Below, in pieces: positions 53,272-63,993 of a DNA stretch of 64,000 nucleotides; positions within the stretch are counted from its first letter, which is position 1; each line of letters starts with the position of its first letter. The position numbers and the translations under genes are program-made. Source of the DNA: Planctomycetota bacterium (lineage in GTDB: Bacteria > Planctomycetota > Phycisphaerae > UBA1845 > PWPN01); contig JAKPHF010000078.1 in NCBI GenBank assembly GCA_029550525.1, positions 62,001 through 126,000 of the forward strand, in the 5' to 3' direction. Under the pieces are notes generated by a model. It saw only the letters and a list, made by a program, of their open reading frames with translations, searched no databases and was not told the DNA's origin.

Positions 53272-53312
53272 TCTCCGTGTCACCGCGTCGCCGCGTCGCC
53301 GCGTCATCTTTG
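53272..53312. repeat. octad repeat (family C) after flgC
   Basis: On the reverse strand, caaagatgacgcggcgacgcg and further GACGCGGN units begin shortly after the flgC stop. Confidence 0.85.
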
Positions 53313-53320
53313 CCTCCCCC

Positions 53321-53737
53321 TCACGCCAGCAACCGCAGCGACGCCGCGAGCATCTGCTTGGTGACGTCCATCACCGTCACGTTAGCTTCATACGCCCGCG
53401 ATGCCAGCATGGCATTGGTCATCTCGGTGATCGGTTCGATGTTCGGATACTCGACGTATCCCTTCCACTGACCTTCCTGAATCGCGTCGGGATGGTCGGG
53501 ATCCAGCACCATGCGGCCCTGGCTGCGATCGCAGTCGATCTTCTCGACGTGCACACCCGGTCCGCCCTTGCCGTCGCCCGGGCTGAAGACCGCAAACCGG
53601 CGCTGATAGGGCCCCGGTTGGCCGTCCGCCCGCCGGGTCGTGTACGCGTTGGCCACGTTGCCGGCGATCGTGTCCAGCCGAATCCGCTGTGCCACGAGTG
53701 CCGACGTGCTGATATCCAGCGTTCCGAACATCCTCAT
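53321..53737 (-). CDS. flgC: flagellar basal-body rod protein FlgC
   Basis: Proximal rod protein. The 138-residue product has the N-terminal rod motif STSALVAQRIRLDTIAGNVA with NAYTT, the FlgC-type PYQRRFAVFSP and VEKIDCDRSQGRMVLDPDHP, and the C-terminal SRAYEANVTVMDVTKQMLAA. It lies between flgB and fliE, the usual order. Confidence 0.96.
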   Translation of the reverse strand: MRMFGTLDISTSALVAQRIRLDTIAGNVANAYTTRRADGQPGPYQRRFAVFSPGDGKGGPGVHVEKIDCDRSQGRMVLDPDHPDAIQEGQWKGYVEYPNIEPITEMTNAMLASRAYEANVTVMDVTKQMLAASLRLLA

Positions 53738-53769
53738 CTCCCTTTCGCCGCTTCGCCTCTCCTCTCCCT

Positions 53770-53822
53770 GTCTTTATCACCGCGTCGCCGTGTCACCGCG
53801 TCGCCGCGTCATCTTTTCCCCT
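53770..53822. repeat. octad repeat (family C) after flgB
   Basis: On the reverse strand, aaaagatgacgcggcgacgcg and further units fill much of the flgB-flgC spacer, starting close to the flgB stop. Confidence 0.85.
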
Positions 53823-53828
53823 CCCTCA

Positions 53829-54266
53829 TCACGTCACCCGCCCGCGGATCGCCTGCATGAGCCCCTCGTACTTGCCCATCAGCAGTTCCGTCGCCGTCTG
53901 GTACATCATGGCGTTCTCGGCCAACAGCGACATCTGCCGCTCGATGCGGGCGTTAGTCTTATCGTGAAACAACACGTTCTCCGCGGGCTCCACTGAGGGC
54001 TTGAACTCCAAGCCGCCGCCGGGCTGCTGCTCGAACTGGCGCCCCGATTCAATCCGCAGGGCGGTCGAGCGGGTATCGTTTCGCTCCGCCACCGCCTTGG
54101 CCAGCGCCTTCTGGAACTGCTTCGGGTCCAGGTGCTGCGTCTGGTAGCCGGGCGTATCGATGTTGGCGATGTTCTCGGCCAGCACGCGATGATGAGCCTG
54201 CGTGAAGGACAGCATCGCATCCAACACGGGGATCGAACTGCTGTTGGTGATGTCGGTAAAGAACAT
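53829..54266 (-). CDS. flgB: flagellar basal-body rod protein FlgB
   Basis: Most proximal rod protein. The 145-residue product has AMLSFTQAHHRVLAENIANI with DTPGYQ, the FlgB-typical rod motif, and the C-terminal region NARIERQMSLLAENAMMYQT followed by ATELLMGKYEGLMQAI. ATG 54266 (MFFTDITNSSSIP) is chosen because GCGAGG lies five bases upstream and family members start here. The frame is open to 54332. A possible sigma-54 promoter lies about 32-60 bases upstream. Confidence 0.94.
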   Translation of the reverse strand: MFFTDITNSSSIPVLDAMLSFTQAHHRVLAENIANIDTPGYQTQHLDPKQFQKALAKAVAERNDTRSTALRIESGRQFEQQPGGGLEFKPSVEPAENVLFHDKTNARIERQMSLLAENAMMYQTATELLMGKYEGLMQAIRGRVT

Positions 54267-54309
54267 CTCAACCTCGCTGGACCGGCCTGAACAGAGCTCG
54301 CCGATCTCC

Positions 54310-54325
54310 GCAACCAGCAAGCCCC
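54310..54325 (-). promoter_or_regulatory. candidate sigma-54 promoter for the flgB-led genes
   Basis: The reverse strand reads GGGGCTTGCTGGTTGC, with GG (54323-54322) and GC (54311-54310) ten bases apart and a good GGTTGC -12 box. The -24 box (GGGCTT against TGGCAC) is weak. The predicted start is near 54298, 32 bases before the flgB ATG. The neighbouring gene encodes a sigma-54 activator. Confidence 0.35.
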
Positions 54326-54460
54326 GGACCAATCGCCTTGCCCATTTTCACATCGTCCCAGGCCCGCAAATATCGGAACCAGGCGCAACCCCCGCGCCCA
54401 CGAGCGCAAAATCTGCGCTGGCGACGCTCTCGCCCGAGAAACCAAATCCCTCGGGGCGAT

Positions 54461-55840
54461 TTATCCCACCAACTGCGTCGTCCGCTTCGCCGCTGCCTCC
54501 TCGCGCCACTGTTTGAGCTTCAACCCCAGCGTCCGGACGCCGATGCCCAGCGCGGCCGCCGTCTTGGCCCGGTGTCCCTGGCACTCGCGAAGCGTCCTTT
54601 CGATCAGCTCGCGCTCCATGTCTTCCAGCAGATGTCCCTTGCGAAGCGTGCGGCCCAGCCCGTCCACCCGCGAGATGCCGTTGAGCCACGGCGCCAGGAT
54701 GTCCCGGGTCAACACGCCGTCGATGACCAGCACCGAGGCTCGTTCGCAAAGGTTCTCCAACTCGCGGATATTGCCCGGCCAGTCATACTCGCACAGCAGC
54801 TCAATCACGCCCTCGCCGAGCCGCAGCCGCGGCCGACCCGTCCGCGACGCCGCCCGCGTGAGGAAATAATCCACCAAATGCGGAATGTCTTCCCGCCGCT
54901 CCCGCAGCGGCGGCACGATCACCGGCAGCACGCTCAGGCGGAAGTACAGATCCTCGCGGAATCGCTTGCGAGCCACCCAATCCCTCAGGTTGCGGTTGGT
55001 GGTGGCGATCACCCGCACGTCCACGCGCCGCGTCACGCCGCTGCCCACGCGCTCGAACTCGCGCTCCTGCAGCACCCGCAGAAGCTTGGCCTGCAGGTTG
55101 ATCGGAATCTCGCTCACTTCGTCGAGGAGCAGCGTCCCGCCGTCGGCCAGCTCGAACCGCCCCTTGCGCATGCGATCGGCGCCCGTGAACGCTCCCCGCT
55201 CGTGGCCGAACAACTCGCTCTCCAACAGATTGCCCGAAAGCGCGGCGCAGTTCAGGCACAACATGGGCCGATCCTTGCGAGGCGATGCCTGATGAATGGC
55301 GCGGGCCAGCAACTCCTTGCCCGTGCCGCTTTCGCCCTGGATGAGCACCGTGTTGCTGCTGGGGGCGATGCGCTCGATGGTGCTTCGCAGGCAGCGCATC
55401 TCCGGCGACGTGCCGATCATTTCTCGGGCCTCGCCGTCGGTCAGCGAGCGTTTGAGGGCCTCGTTCTCCGACCGCAGCGACGCGTGCTGGATGGCCCGAT
55501 CCACCACCATGCACAGGTGATCCGCGTCGAAAGGTTTTTGGATGTAGTCGAACGCGCCCAGCTTCATCGCCGCCACCGCCGACTCGACCGTGCCGAACGC
55601 GGTCATCATGATCGCGGGCGCGTCGCAGCCCGCGGCCCGCGCTTCCTGCAGCAGCGCCACGCCGTCCATCCCCGGCATTTTCAGGTCGGTGACGATGCAA
55701 TCGTACGGAACGCTGCGGATCGACTTGAGCGCCTCGATGGGATCCGCGAACGTGGTCACCTGGTGATCGTCGCGAACCAATGTCTCTTCCACCGACTCGC
55801 GAAGCATTTCGTTATCGTCAATGACACATATCCGACCCAT
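54461..55840 (-). CDS. sigma-54-dependent response regulator (FlrC/FleR/AtoC type)
   Basis: Transcription activator of sigma-54 promoters, probably of the flagellar genes that follow. The 459-residue product has a receiver domain (D8, D9, phospho-acceptor D52 in CIVTDLKMPGMDG) and an AAA+ domain with Walker A GESGTGKELLARAI, the sigma-54 contact loop GAFTGA, LLLDEVSEIPINLQAKLLRV and the R-finger region. The C-terminal Fis-type helix-turn-helix is HRAKTAAALGIGVRTLGLKL. It lies between its kinase gene and flgB, the arrangement of FlrBC-type systems. Confidence 0.94.
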   Translation of the reverse strand: MGRICVIDDNEMLRESVEETLVRDDHQVTTFADPIEALKSIRSVPYDCIVTDLKMPGMDGVALLQEARAAGCDAPAIMMTAFGTVESAVAAMKLGAFDYIQKPFDADHLCMVVDRAIQHASLRSENEALKRSLTDGEAREMIGTSPEMRCLRSTIERIAPSSNTVLIQGESGTGKELLARAIHQASPRKDRPMLCLNCAALSGNLLESELFGHERGAFTGADRMRKGRFELADGGTLLLDEVSEIPINLQAKLLRVLQEREFERVGSGVTRRVDVRVIATTNRNLRDWVARKRFREDLYFRLSVLPVIVPPLRERREDIPHLVDYFLTRAASRTGRPRLRLGEGVIELLCEYDWPGNIRELENLCERASVLVIDGVLTRDILAPWLNGISRVDGLGRTLRKGHLLEDMERELIERTLRECQGHRAKTAAALGIGVRTLGLKLKQWREEAAAKRTTQLVG

Positions 55841-55907
55841 CGCACATCCTCCGTACCTGTGCGTCCTGAAATGCCTGATCGAGCGGATTCTCGCGCCCGT
55901 TCAATCC

Positions 55908-56801
55908 TCACCCATTCGCCCGTTCACACTCCGTGACCCGGACCGGCAGACACATCGCGAATACCGCTCCGCCTTGCGGCGCGTTGGCCACCTGGACGTT
56001 GCCGCCCAGCAGTTCGGCAATCTGGTGAACGATGGCCAGCCCAAGCCCCGTGCCGCGATCCTTGGTCGTGAAGAACGGGTTGAAAATGCGATCCATCAAT
56101 TCCGCCGGCACGCCCGGCCCGTTGTCGGCCACCGCGATGTTCACGTGCTCGGGATCCTGCATGCGGGCTCCGACCGTCACCTGGCCGCCGCCGTCTACGC
56201 CTCGCGATGCATCCACCGCGTTCAACAGCAGGTTGAGCAGAGCCCGCTTGATCATGGCTGCGTCGCTGACCATGTTCAGATCGCCGGGGACAACCGTCTC
56301 GATCCGCACACCGCTCTCCGCCGCCCGATGCAGCGCCAGCTCGACGGCCTCCCGCACGACGGCGTCGACCCGCAAGGGCCGTGGCTCCGGATCGCGCGGA
56401 CGACCGAATTCGAGAAAGTCGGTCACGATCGATTCGACCGACGCCACGCCTTGGGCGATCTTGTTCACCAGCCGGGCCTGAGCAGGCGAGCCCTGCAGAT
56501 CCTTCTGCAACAATGACGCGAACAGCTGGATGCCGCCCAGCGGATTGCGAATCTCATGAGCCACGCCCGCGGCCATCTCGCCCAGCGCCGCCAGCCGCTC
56601 GCGCCGGCGGAGTTGCCGATTCTTGCGAGCCAGTTCCTCACGCAACCGGGCCACTTCGTCCCGCAGCCGCTCGTGCGACTGCTTGAGCTGCTCGGTTACC
56701 TGGTTGTACGCGTCAATGATCGCCCCCAGCTCCCGCTCGCGCTGCGTGAGCGTCGCGTTGGCTGCCATGTGATCGGTGATCGTGCTCATGCCTGTGTCCA
56801 A
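55908..56801 (-). CDS. cytoplasmic sensor histidine kinase (FlrB/AtoS type)
   Basis: Likely phosphodonor of the adjacent sigma-54 activator. The 297-residue product has no membrane segment. An N-terminal coiled coil (LKQSHERLRDEVARLREELA) is followed by the HisKA box GEMAAGVAHEIRNPLGG with H82. The HATPase domain has the N box LLNLLLNAVDAS, G1 DNGPGVP, F-box NPFFTTKDRGTG and G2 GLGLAIVHQI. Absence of a PAS or membrane sensor suggests it reads an internal cue such as basal-body assembly. Its start overlaps the end of the flgN-like gene by 16 bases. Confidence 0.92.
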   Translation of the reverse strand: MDTGMSTITDHMAANATLTQRERELGAIIDAYNQVTEQLKQSHERLRDEVARLREELARKNRQLRRRERLAALGEMAAGVAHEIRNPLGGIQLFASLLQKDLQGSPAQARLVNKIAQGVASVESIVTDFLEFGRPRDPEPRPLRVDAVVREAVELALHRAAESGVRIETVVPGDLNMVSDAAMIKRALLNLLLNAVDASRGVDGGGQVTVGARMQDPEHVNIAVADNGPGVPAELMDRIFNPFFTTKDRGTGLGLAIVHQIAELLGGNVQVANAPQGGAVFAMCLPVRVTECERANG

Positions 56802-57265
56802 TCAAGGCCCGAAGTCTGCCCCGAACCGTAACCGGCCGCGGCCGCATACGCCGTTCCCGCCCGGCGGCTCACCTGCAACGTGCCCATGGCTCGCGCCGTC
56901 TCGCTCTTGCGCGCCGACAGCAGGGCCGTGTCCGCCTCATCCTGCTTCAGGATGTCCGACAGCAGCGTGTTGACCTCGGCCACCAGTGCGTCGATCTCGC
57001 GAGCCTGCGGTGCGGGCAGTTGCTCGCGGACCTGTCGCCAGTTCATCTGGTGCGGCTTGAGCTCGCGCCCCGTGGCGGTGAGCCGGTCGATCAGACGCTG
57101 CCGCTCGGCTAGCACGTCGAGCAACCGCTCGGGATGGTCTCCCGTGATCAATCCCCGCTGCTGCTCGGCCAGCCGCGCGAGCTGCCGGTACAGGTCGCGC
57201 TGCTCGGTAAGCAACGCCACAATGCGCTCCCCCACCGGTTCCGCAGTTATTTGTTGTTGCAACAC
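56786..57265 (-). CDS. FlgN-like flagellar export chaperone
   Basis: FlgN proteins bind FlgK and FlgL before export. The 159-residue product is largely helical: IVALLTEQRDLYRQLARLAEQ, LITGDHPERLLDVLAERQRL and IDRLTATGRELKPHQ match the FlgN coiled-coil pattern. It ends with a flexible Gly/Ala/Ser-rich tail (YAAAAGYGSGQTSGLDW). FlgN is poorly conserved, so the call rests on helix pattern, size and location. The kinase gene starts inside its last codons. flgK and flgL are not in the window. Confidence 0.72.
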   Translation of the reverse strand: MLQQQITAEPVGERIVALLTEQRDLYRQLARLAEQQRGLITGDHPERLLDVLAERQRLIDRLTATGRELKPHQMNWRQVREQLPAPQAREIDALVAEVNTLLSDILKQDEADTALLSARKSETARAMGTLQVSRRAGTAYAAAAGYGSGQTSGLDWTQA

Positions 57266-57309
57266 TACCTCACGCGCTCCCTTTCACACGTAATTGCCTG
57301 GACGCGTTG

Positions 57310-57356
57310 CGGCCCGTGTCGCCGCATCTCTTTCGCTTCGCCGCGCCGTTTTTCTT
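57310..57356. repeat. degenerate octad repeat (family C) after the TPR gene
   Basis: The forward strand has gtgtcgccgcatctctttcg followed by cttcgccgcgccg, a degraded copy of the same sequence seen after other genes of the cluster. It starts two bases past the TPR gene stop. Confidence 0.55.
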
Positions 57357-57357
57357 C

Positions 57358-59835
57358 CTACTCCGCCTGGGCCAACGCCACCGATGCGAACGTCGGCTTC
57401 TTCTCCAGCCAGTTCAGATAGCCTTCCCAGAACGCACGGCTCTGGGTCGGGTCGTAGCGTTGAAACTCCTCGTCCGGAATGTTCCGCAGCGCCCACCGGG
57501 CCCGCTGCAAGGCCATCCACGCCTGTTGCACCTGCCCCATCCGCAGATAGCAGTTCATGATCTGCACGTAGGCGGTCATGGCCATGGGGTCGCGCTGAAA
57601 CAGCCAGGCTGTCTTCTCGTACATGCTCAGCGAACGCGCAAACGGCTCGCTGTCCTCGCTGCCCGCCACCAGCGACAGGTCGTACACGCAGTCGGCGCTG
57701 TACAGATAACTGAGCTTGCGACACGCGCGGTCCAGCTCGCTCAGTTCGGATTCCGGCCGGTTGCTGTAGCGTTCGATCACCTCGTCGAAAAGCTCGTGCG
57801 CCCGGTGCAGCCGCTGCTGATGCGTGGATCGCAATGTGTCCTTGAACGCGATGTTCTTCGGATCCTGCAGATCGGCGCGAACGCGAGCGGCACTCTTGCG
57901 GTACGAGTCGGCCAGATGGAACGTGGCCACGTCCGCCCGCGGATCGGTCGCATACCGCTCCAGCGCTTCCTCGTAACGAGCGATCGCCTTCTCGTACTGC
58001 TCGGCTTGGATGTACAGGTCCCCCAACCGGAACAGTGCGTCCCGATACTCCGGGGCTTCAGGCGTGATGAGGGCCAGGCTGTCGCCCGGCCGTGGCGTAA
58101 CGATCCGCAGGAGTGTCTGCTCGGCTTTGTCCGCTGCTCCCGTCTCGCGGAAACAGTCGGCCAGCGGAATCAGCGATGACAGCGCCGCCGGCGTGCGCGG
58201 AAACTCGATGAGATTGCGCTGGTAATACTCGATGGCTTTGGACAACTCGCCTGCCGCCTGATGGGCCCGACCCATCTGCAGCAGGGCGTCCGGAACGCGC
58301 GTGTCGGTGGCATACTCGCGGACGAACGTGTCCAGGACGGCAAGCATCTGCTGCCGATCGCCCGCCAGATCGAAGCACTCGGCCGCCTGCCACAACGCGG
58401 CGGTTACCGTGGACGCGTCCAGCGTGGCCAGCTTGGCCAGCCGCAGATATTCCGCGCCCGCCTCCAGCAGGTATGCACGCCCCGCTTCCACCTGATCCGG
58501 CGCGGACGCCTCACTCAACACCGACCGGCCCAGCTCGAATCCCAGCCGTGCCAGCCGATTCGAGTAGGCGATCTGAAGCGGCAGATCCACCGGCGGCGCC
58601 AGCTTCGCCGCCAGCTTCAAGTACGCCATCGCCTCCGCTCGCCGGCCCGCCGCGTACAACGTCTGGTACCACGCCGTGGTCGAGTCGCGAACGTCCTTCA
58701 ACTCGATCTGTGTGCCGAGCGGATCCTCCGACGCGATGCGGATCGTCTCCTCGTATGCCTGAATCGACTCGTCGAAACGCTCGATCTCCGCCAGGCACTC
58801 GGCCCGCCCCAGCACACAGGCCGCCCGGCTCGGGCTGGGAACCGTTTTCTCCAGAACCTCGTTGAACAGCGACAGGGCGTACTCCGGCGTCCCCGCCCGC
58901 TGCAGGATCGTCCCCAGCAACCAGCCGACCTGAGCAAACAGCGGATCGCCCGGCACGAGTTGCTCTCGCAGGCTCCGCAACAGCCGTTCGGCGTCCTCGT
59001 CGCGACCCACGTGATACCACGCCAGCGCTCGGAGGAAGTCGTATTCCTTGCGCCGATCGCTGTTCTCGAAGCGCTGAGCATGGCTGGCCAGGAACTGCTC
59101 GGCCAGATCGTGCTTGTCCTCGGCGGCGTACAAGTCGATCTTGCGCTCGGCCGCCCAGAACTGAATGTCCAGCGGCACGTCGCTGGCAGCCAGGAAGCCG
59201 TCCAGCTCCGTATGCAGGTCTTGATTCGGTATATCGTGGGCCAGCCGGCGGAGCTGCAGGATGTGCTGACGAACCTCCCAAGGGTTTTCGATGCCTTTGT
59301 CCAGTGACTGGCGATGTTCGTGGACCGCTTCGAGCGTCAGGCCAAGCCATTCCAAGGCCAACCCGCGCATACGGTGAGCTGCGGCATCGAACGACTCGCC
59401 CGCCAGCAGCGAGCGGTCGGTGTGGTCGAGGATGCGGCGGCAATTGTTCCGGCCGTGGACGCGGTTGCCCATCTCGTGGGCAAAGATGATTTCGGCCATC
59501 AGCCGATGCAGACGAGCCTGTTCCTCCGGCGTGCGGACCGGATCGGCCAGCAACGTCTCGACGTACCGGCTCGCCTCCTCATACAGCGTGGCCTCCTTAA
59601 GGGCACTGGCCCGCGCCCACAACTCCGAGAACGGAGGCGGAGCCGGTTTCGGCCGCAAACGCCAGACCGACACTCCCAGGAAGACCAGCGCGATGAGCAG
59701 GAGCGGGATCTGCCATCGCCCCCGCAGTTCCGAGCCGAGTCCGCGCGCAGCATCACCCGCATCCACGCTCGCTGGCGTGCCCTTGCGGGGTGGCGAGACC
59801 TTGCCCCATGACTCGTCCTGCGCTGTGACGCTCAT
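57358..59835 (-). CDS. large single-pass TPR-repeat protein at the head of the flagellar cluster
   Basis: Function unrecognised. The 825-residue product has a cytoplasmic leader, one membrane helix (about residues 41-58, WQIPLLLIALVFLGVSVW), and a long helical region of tetratricopeptide-like repeats. Examples are YALSLFNEVLEKTVPSPSRA, DESIQAYEETIRI, KAIEYYQRNLIEFPRTPAAL and KAIARYEEALERYATDPRAD. These proteins usually scaffold protein complexes. The stop lies 92 bases before the flgN-like ATG in the same direction, so it could be co-transcribed with the flagellar genes. GGAAGG precedes ATG 59835. Its presence at the 5' end of the cluster is the only hint of a flagellar role. Confidence 0.8.
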   Translation of the reverse strand: MSVTAQDESWGKVSPPRKGTPASVDAGDAARGLGSELRGRWQIPLLLIALVFLGVSVWRLRPKPAPPPFSELWARASALKEATLYEEASRYVETLLADPVRTPEEQARLHRLMAEIIFAHEMGNRVHGRNNCRRILDHTDRSLLAGESFDAAAHRMRGLALEWLGLTLEAVHEHRQSLDKGIENPWEVRQHILQLRRLAHDIPNQDLHTELDGFLAASDVPLDIQFWAAERKIDLYAAEDKHDLAEQFLASHAQRFENSDRRKEYDFLRALAWYHVGRDEDAERLLRSLREQLVPGDPLFAQVGWLLGTILQRAGTPEYALSLFNEVLEKTVPSPSRAACVLGRAECLAEIERFDESIQAYEETIRIASEDPLGTQIELKDVRDSTTAWYQTLYAAGRRAEAMAYLKLAAKLAPPVDLPLQIAYSNRLARLGFELGRSVLSEASAPDQVEAGRAYLLEAGAEYLRLAKLATLDASTVTAALWQAAECFDLAGDRQQMLAVLDTFVREYATDTRVPDALLQMGRAHQAAGELSKAIEYYQRNLIEFPRTPAALSSLIPLADCFRETGAADKAEQTLLRIVTPRPGDSLALITPEAPEYRDALFRLGDLYIQAEQYEKAIARYEEALERYATDPRADVATFHLADSYRKSAARVRADLQDPKNIAFKDTLRSTHQQRLHRAHELFDEVIERYSNRPESELSELDRACRKLSYLYSADCVYDLSLVAGSEDSEPFARSLSMYEKTAWLFQRDPMAMTAYVQIMNCYLRMGQVQQAWMALQRARWALRNIPDEEFQRYDPTQSRAFWEGYLNWLEKKPTFASVALAQAE

Positions 59836-60394
59836 CCTGAGCCTTCCGTCTTCGCCGGGTCCTCCATGACCACGGTGCGGCCGAACGACCGTTCAGCCAG
59901 CGCCCGGACGCGCAACTTATCGGTCCGGGTCCTCTGTCTGTCGGCATTTCCTCCCGCAACGGTTGAGTGCATAACTGGAGATCACGGCAAAATTTGCCGA
60001 CGGCCCCGCAACTTGTGCCTGCCCGTCTGGGGGCTCAGCTGCCGGCGATGGCAACTTGGATGCAACTGGCAGTACTGAAATCGCCAATTGCCTCATCACG
60101 TCCGATAAACAGCGCAACGGAAGACAGGTCCTCGACGCGAGAGTTCGAGTCGTCTGCCCATTATGATTCGCCATTCGACCTCGGGGCGAGCGGCGCTGAC
60201 GTCCACCTGGCATTGGGGAGATCGACCGGGTATCTTCCCCCGTCCGGAGAAGGGGCTTACGGGAGAGTTGCCGGGCTGACGCGATGGTGCGATCGGAGGA
60301 ACGATCACCCGTGCCCGGCCCAGGGGCCGATGCCGCCCCGACCCCACTAAAATGATCCGGACATGAAACCCCTACCCGGACCGGAGACATCGAA
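59836..60394. other. 559-base divergent intergenic region before acnA
   Basis: No gene is supported. A 15-base palindrome, CGGCAAA-A-TTTGCCG, lies at 59985-59999 and could be an operator. A GGAG ribosome site lies about nine bases before the acnA ATG. I could not find a convincing promoter for either gene. Confidence 0.5.
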
Positions 60395-63112
<2,718 letters not shown>

Positions 63113-63138
63113 TCCGCCGATCGTCGCGTTTGTCGAGG

Positions 63139-63157
63139 GGCGGGCGTCTCGCCCGCC
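63139..63157. terminator. hairpin after acnA (dispersed palindrome)
   Basis: GGCGGGCG-TCT-CGCCCGCC is a perfect 8-bp stem 26 bases after the acnA stop, followed by TCAAA rather than a T run. The core GGCGTCTCGCCCGCC recurs at 17232-17246 and, in inverse orientation, at 22085-22103. Confidence 0.5.
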
Positions 63158-63249
63158 TCAAACCGATCGTGCCATTTATAACTAGCCCCCCACGCCACTG
63201 TGGTGCTCCACTTCGCATCACAAAACCCCGCTCCTTGGCAAAATTTGTA

Positions 63250-63278
63250 TTGCCACTGACAAGGCATTCAAATAGAAT
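63250..63278 (+). promoter_or_regulatory. sigma-70 promoter for the PEP-CTERM gene
   Basis: TTGCCA (63250-63255) and TAGAAT (63273-63278) are separated by 17 bases, each matching the consensus at five of six positions. The predicted start is near 63285, giving a leader of about 97 bases. Confidence 0.6.
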
Positions 63279-63381
63279 GCAGGCTGTCTCAGACACGTCC
63301 CAGCCAGCTTGCACAGGTCAGAGGGGAAAGCCTGTACAACTCCCGGGACACTGCACTTCCAACTGAGTAGGAGGACGTAAG

Positions 63382-63993
63382 ATGCGCCTTTCCGTCGGTT
63401 TGCTGTCGTTGCTGCTGTTCGTCATCCCGGCACAGGCCCAGTTGCTGAACGCCGACATGGAAGACCAGGACTCCGGAATTTTCGGCTGGGTCAAGAATTG
63501 GTCCGTCACCGGCGGCGGCTGGGCCGATCACGCCACCTTCGCCAGGGCCAACAGCGAGACGCTCGGTGAAAAGTTTGCCTTCTGGAGCGCTAACCTCGAC
63601 CAGATCCTGGGACAGGTCTCCTCTTGGACCTTCGCTCCCAACACGACCTACACCTTCACGAGCTGGGCGATCGGCGGCGGTAACGATATCGGGATCGTGC
63701 CCTACCAGATCGGCTATCTGGAGGGCGGCACGAACATCGCCACCAACTTTGTCGAACTGGCCACCCAGACGTATGACGTGACCGGCCAGGGCGGTTGGGC
63801 CCTGCTGCCCGGCGTCAGCTATACGACCGGCTCGGACGGCCCGGAGATCGGCCAGCCCATCGTCGTGCGGTTCGGCGGCGTCAACCAAGGCGGCGACAGC
63901 GACATCTGGGTGGATAACGCCAGCCTCACCCCCGAGCCGGCCAGTCTCGTGCTCGTGCTCCTCGGCGGACTCGCCGTCCTGCGCCGACGCTGA
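63382..63993 (+). CDS. exported PEP-CTERM protein
   Basis: A 203-residue secreted protein processed by exosortase. A signal peptide (SVGLLSLLLFVIPAQAQ) is followed by a beta-rich domain of about 160 residues with a carbohydrate-binding-like look (LLNADMEDQDSGIFGWVKNW, NTTYTFTSWAIGG, GGDSDIWVDNASL). The C-terminal sorting tail is PEPASLVLVLLGGLAVLRRR: PEP motif, membrane helix and basic end. AGGAGG seven bases before ATG 63382 sets the start. The ligand is unknown, and no exosortase gene lies in the window. Confidence 0.87.
   Translation: MRLSVGLLSLLLFVIPAQAQLLNADMEDQDSGIFGWVKNWSVTGGGWADHATFARANSETLGEKFAFWSANLDQILGQVSSWTFAPNTTYTFTSWAIGGGNDIGIVPYQIGYLEGGTNIATNFVELATQTYDVTGQGGWALLPGVSYTTGSDGPEIGQPIVVRFGGVNQGGDSDIWVDNASLTPEPASLVLVLLGGLAVLRRR

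Noticed and set aside
54338..55936. 532-codon forward frame opposite the sigma-54 activator
   Set aside because: Antisense shadow; the reverse strand encodes a complete NtrC-type protein.
60096..60347. 83-codon reverse frame upstream of acnA
   Set aside because: Arg/Pro/Ser-rich, no ribosome site and no recognisable pattern; treated as non-coding.
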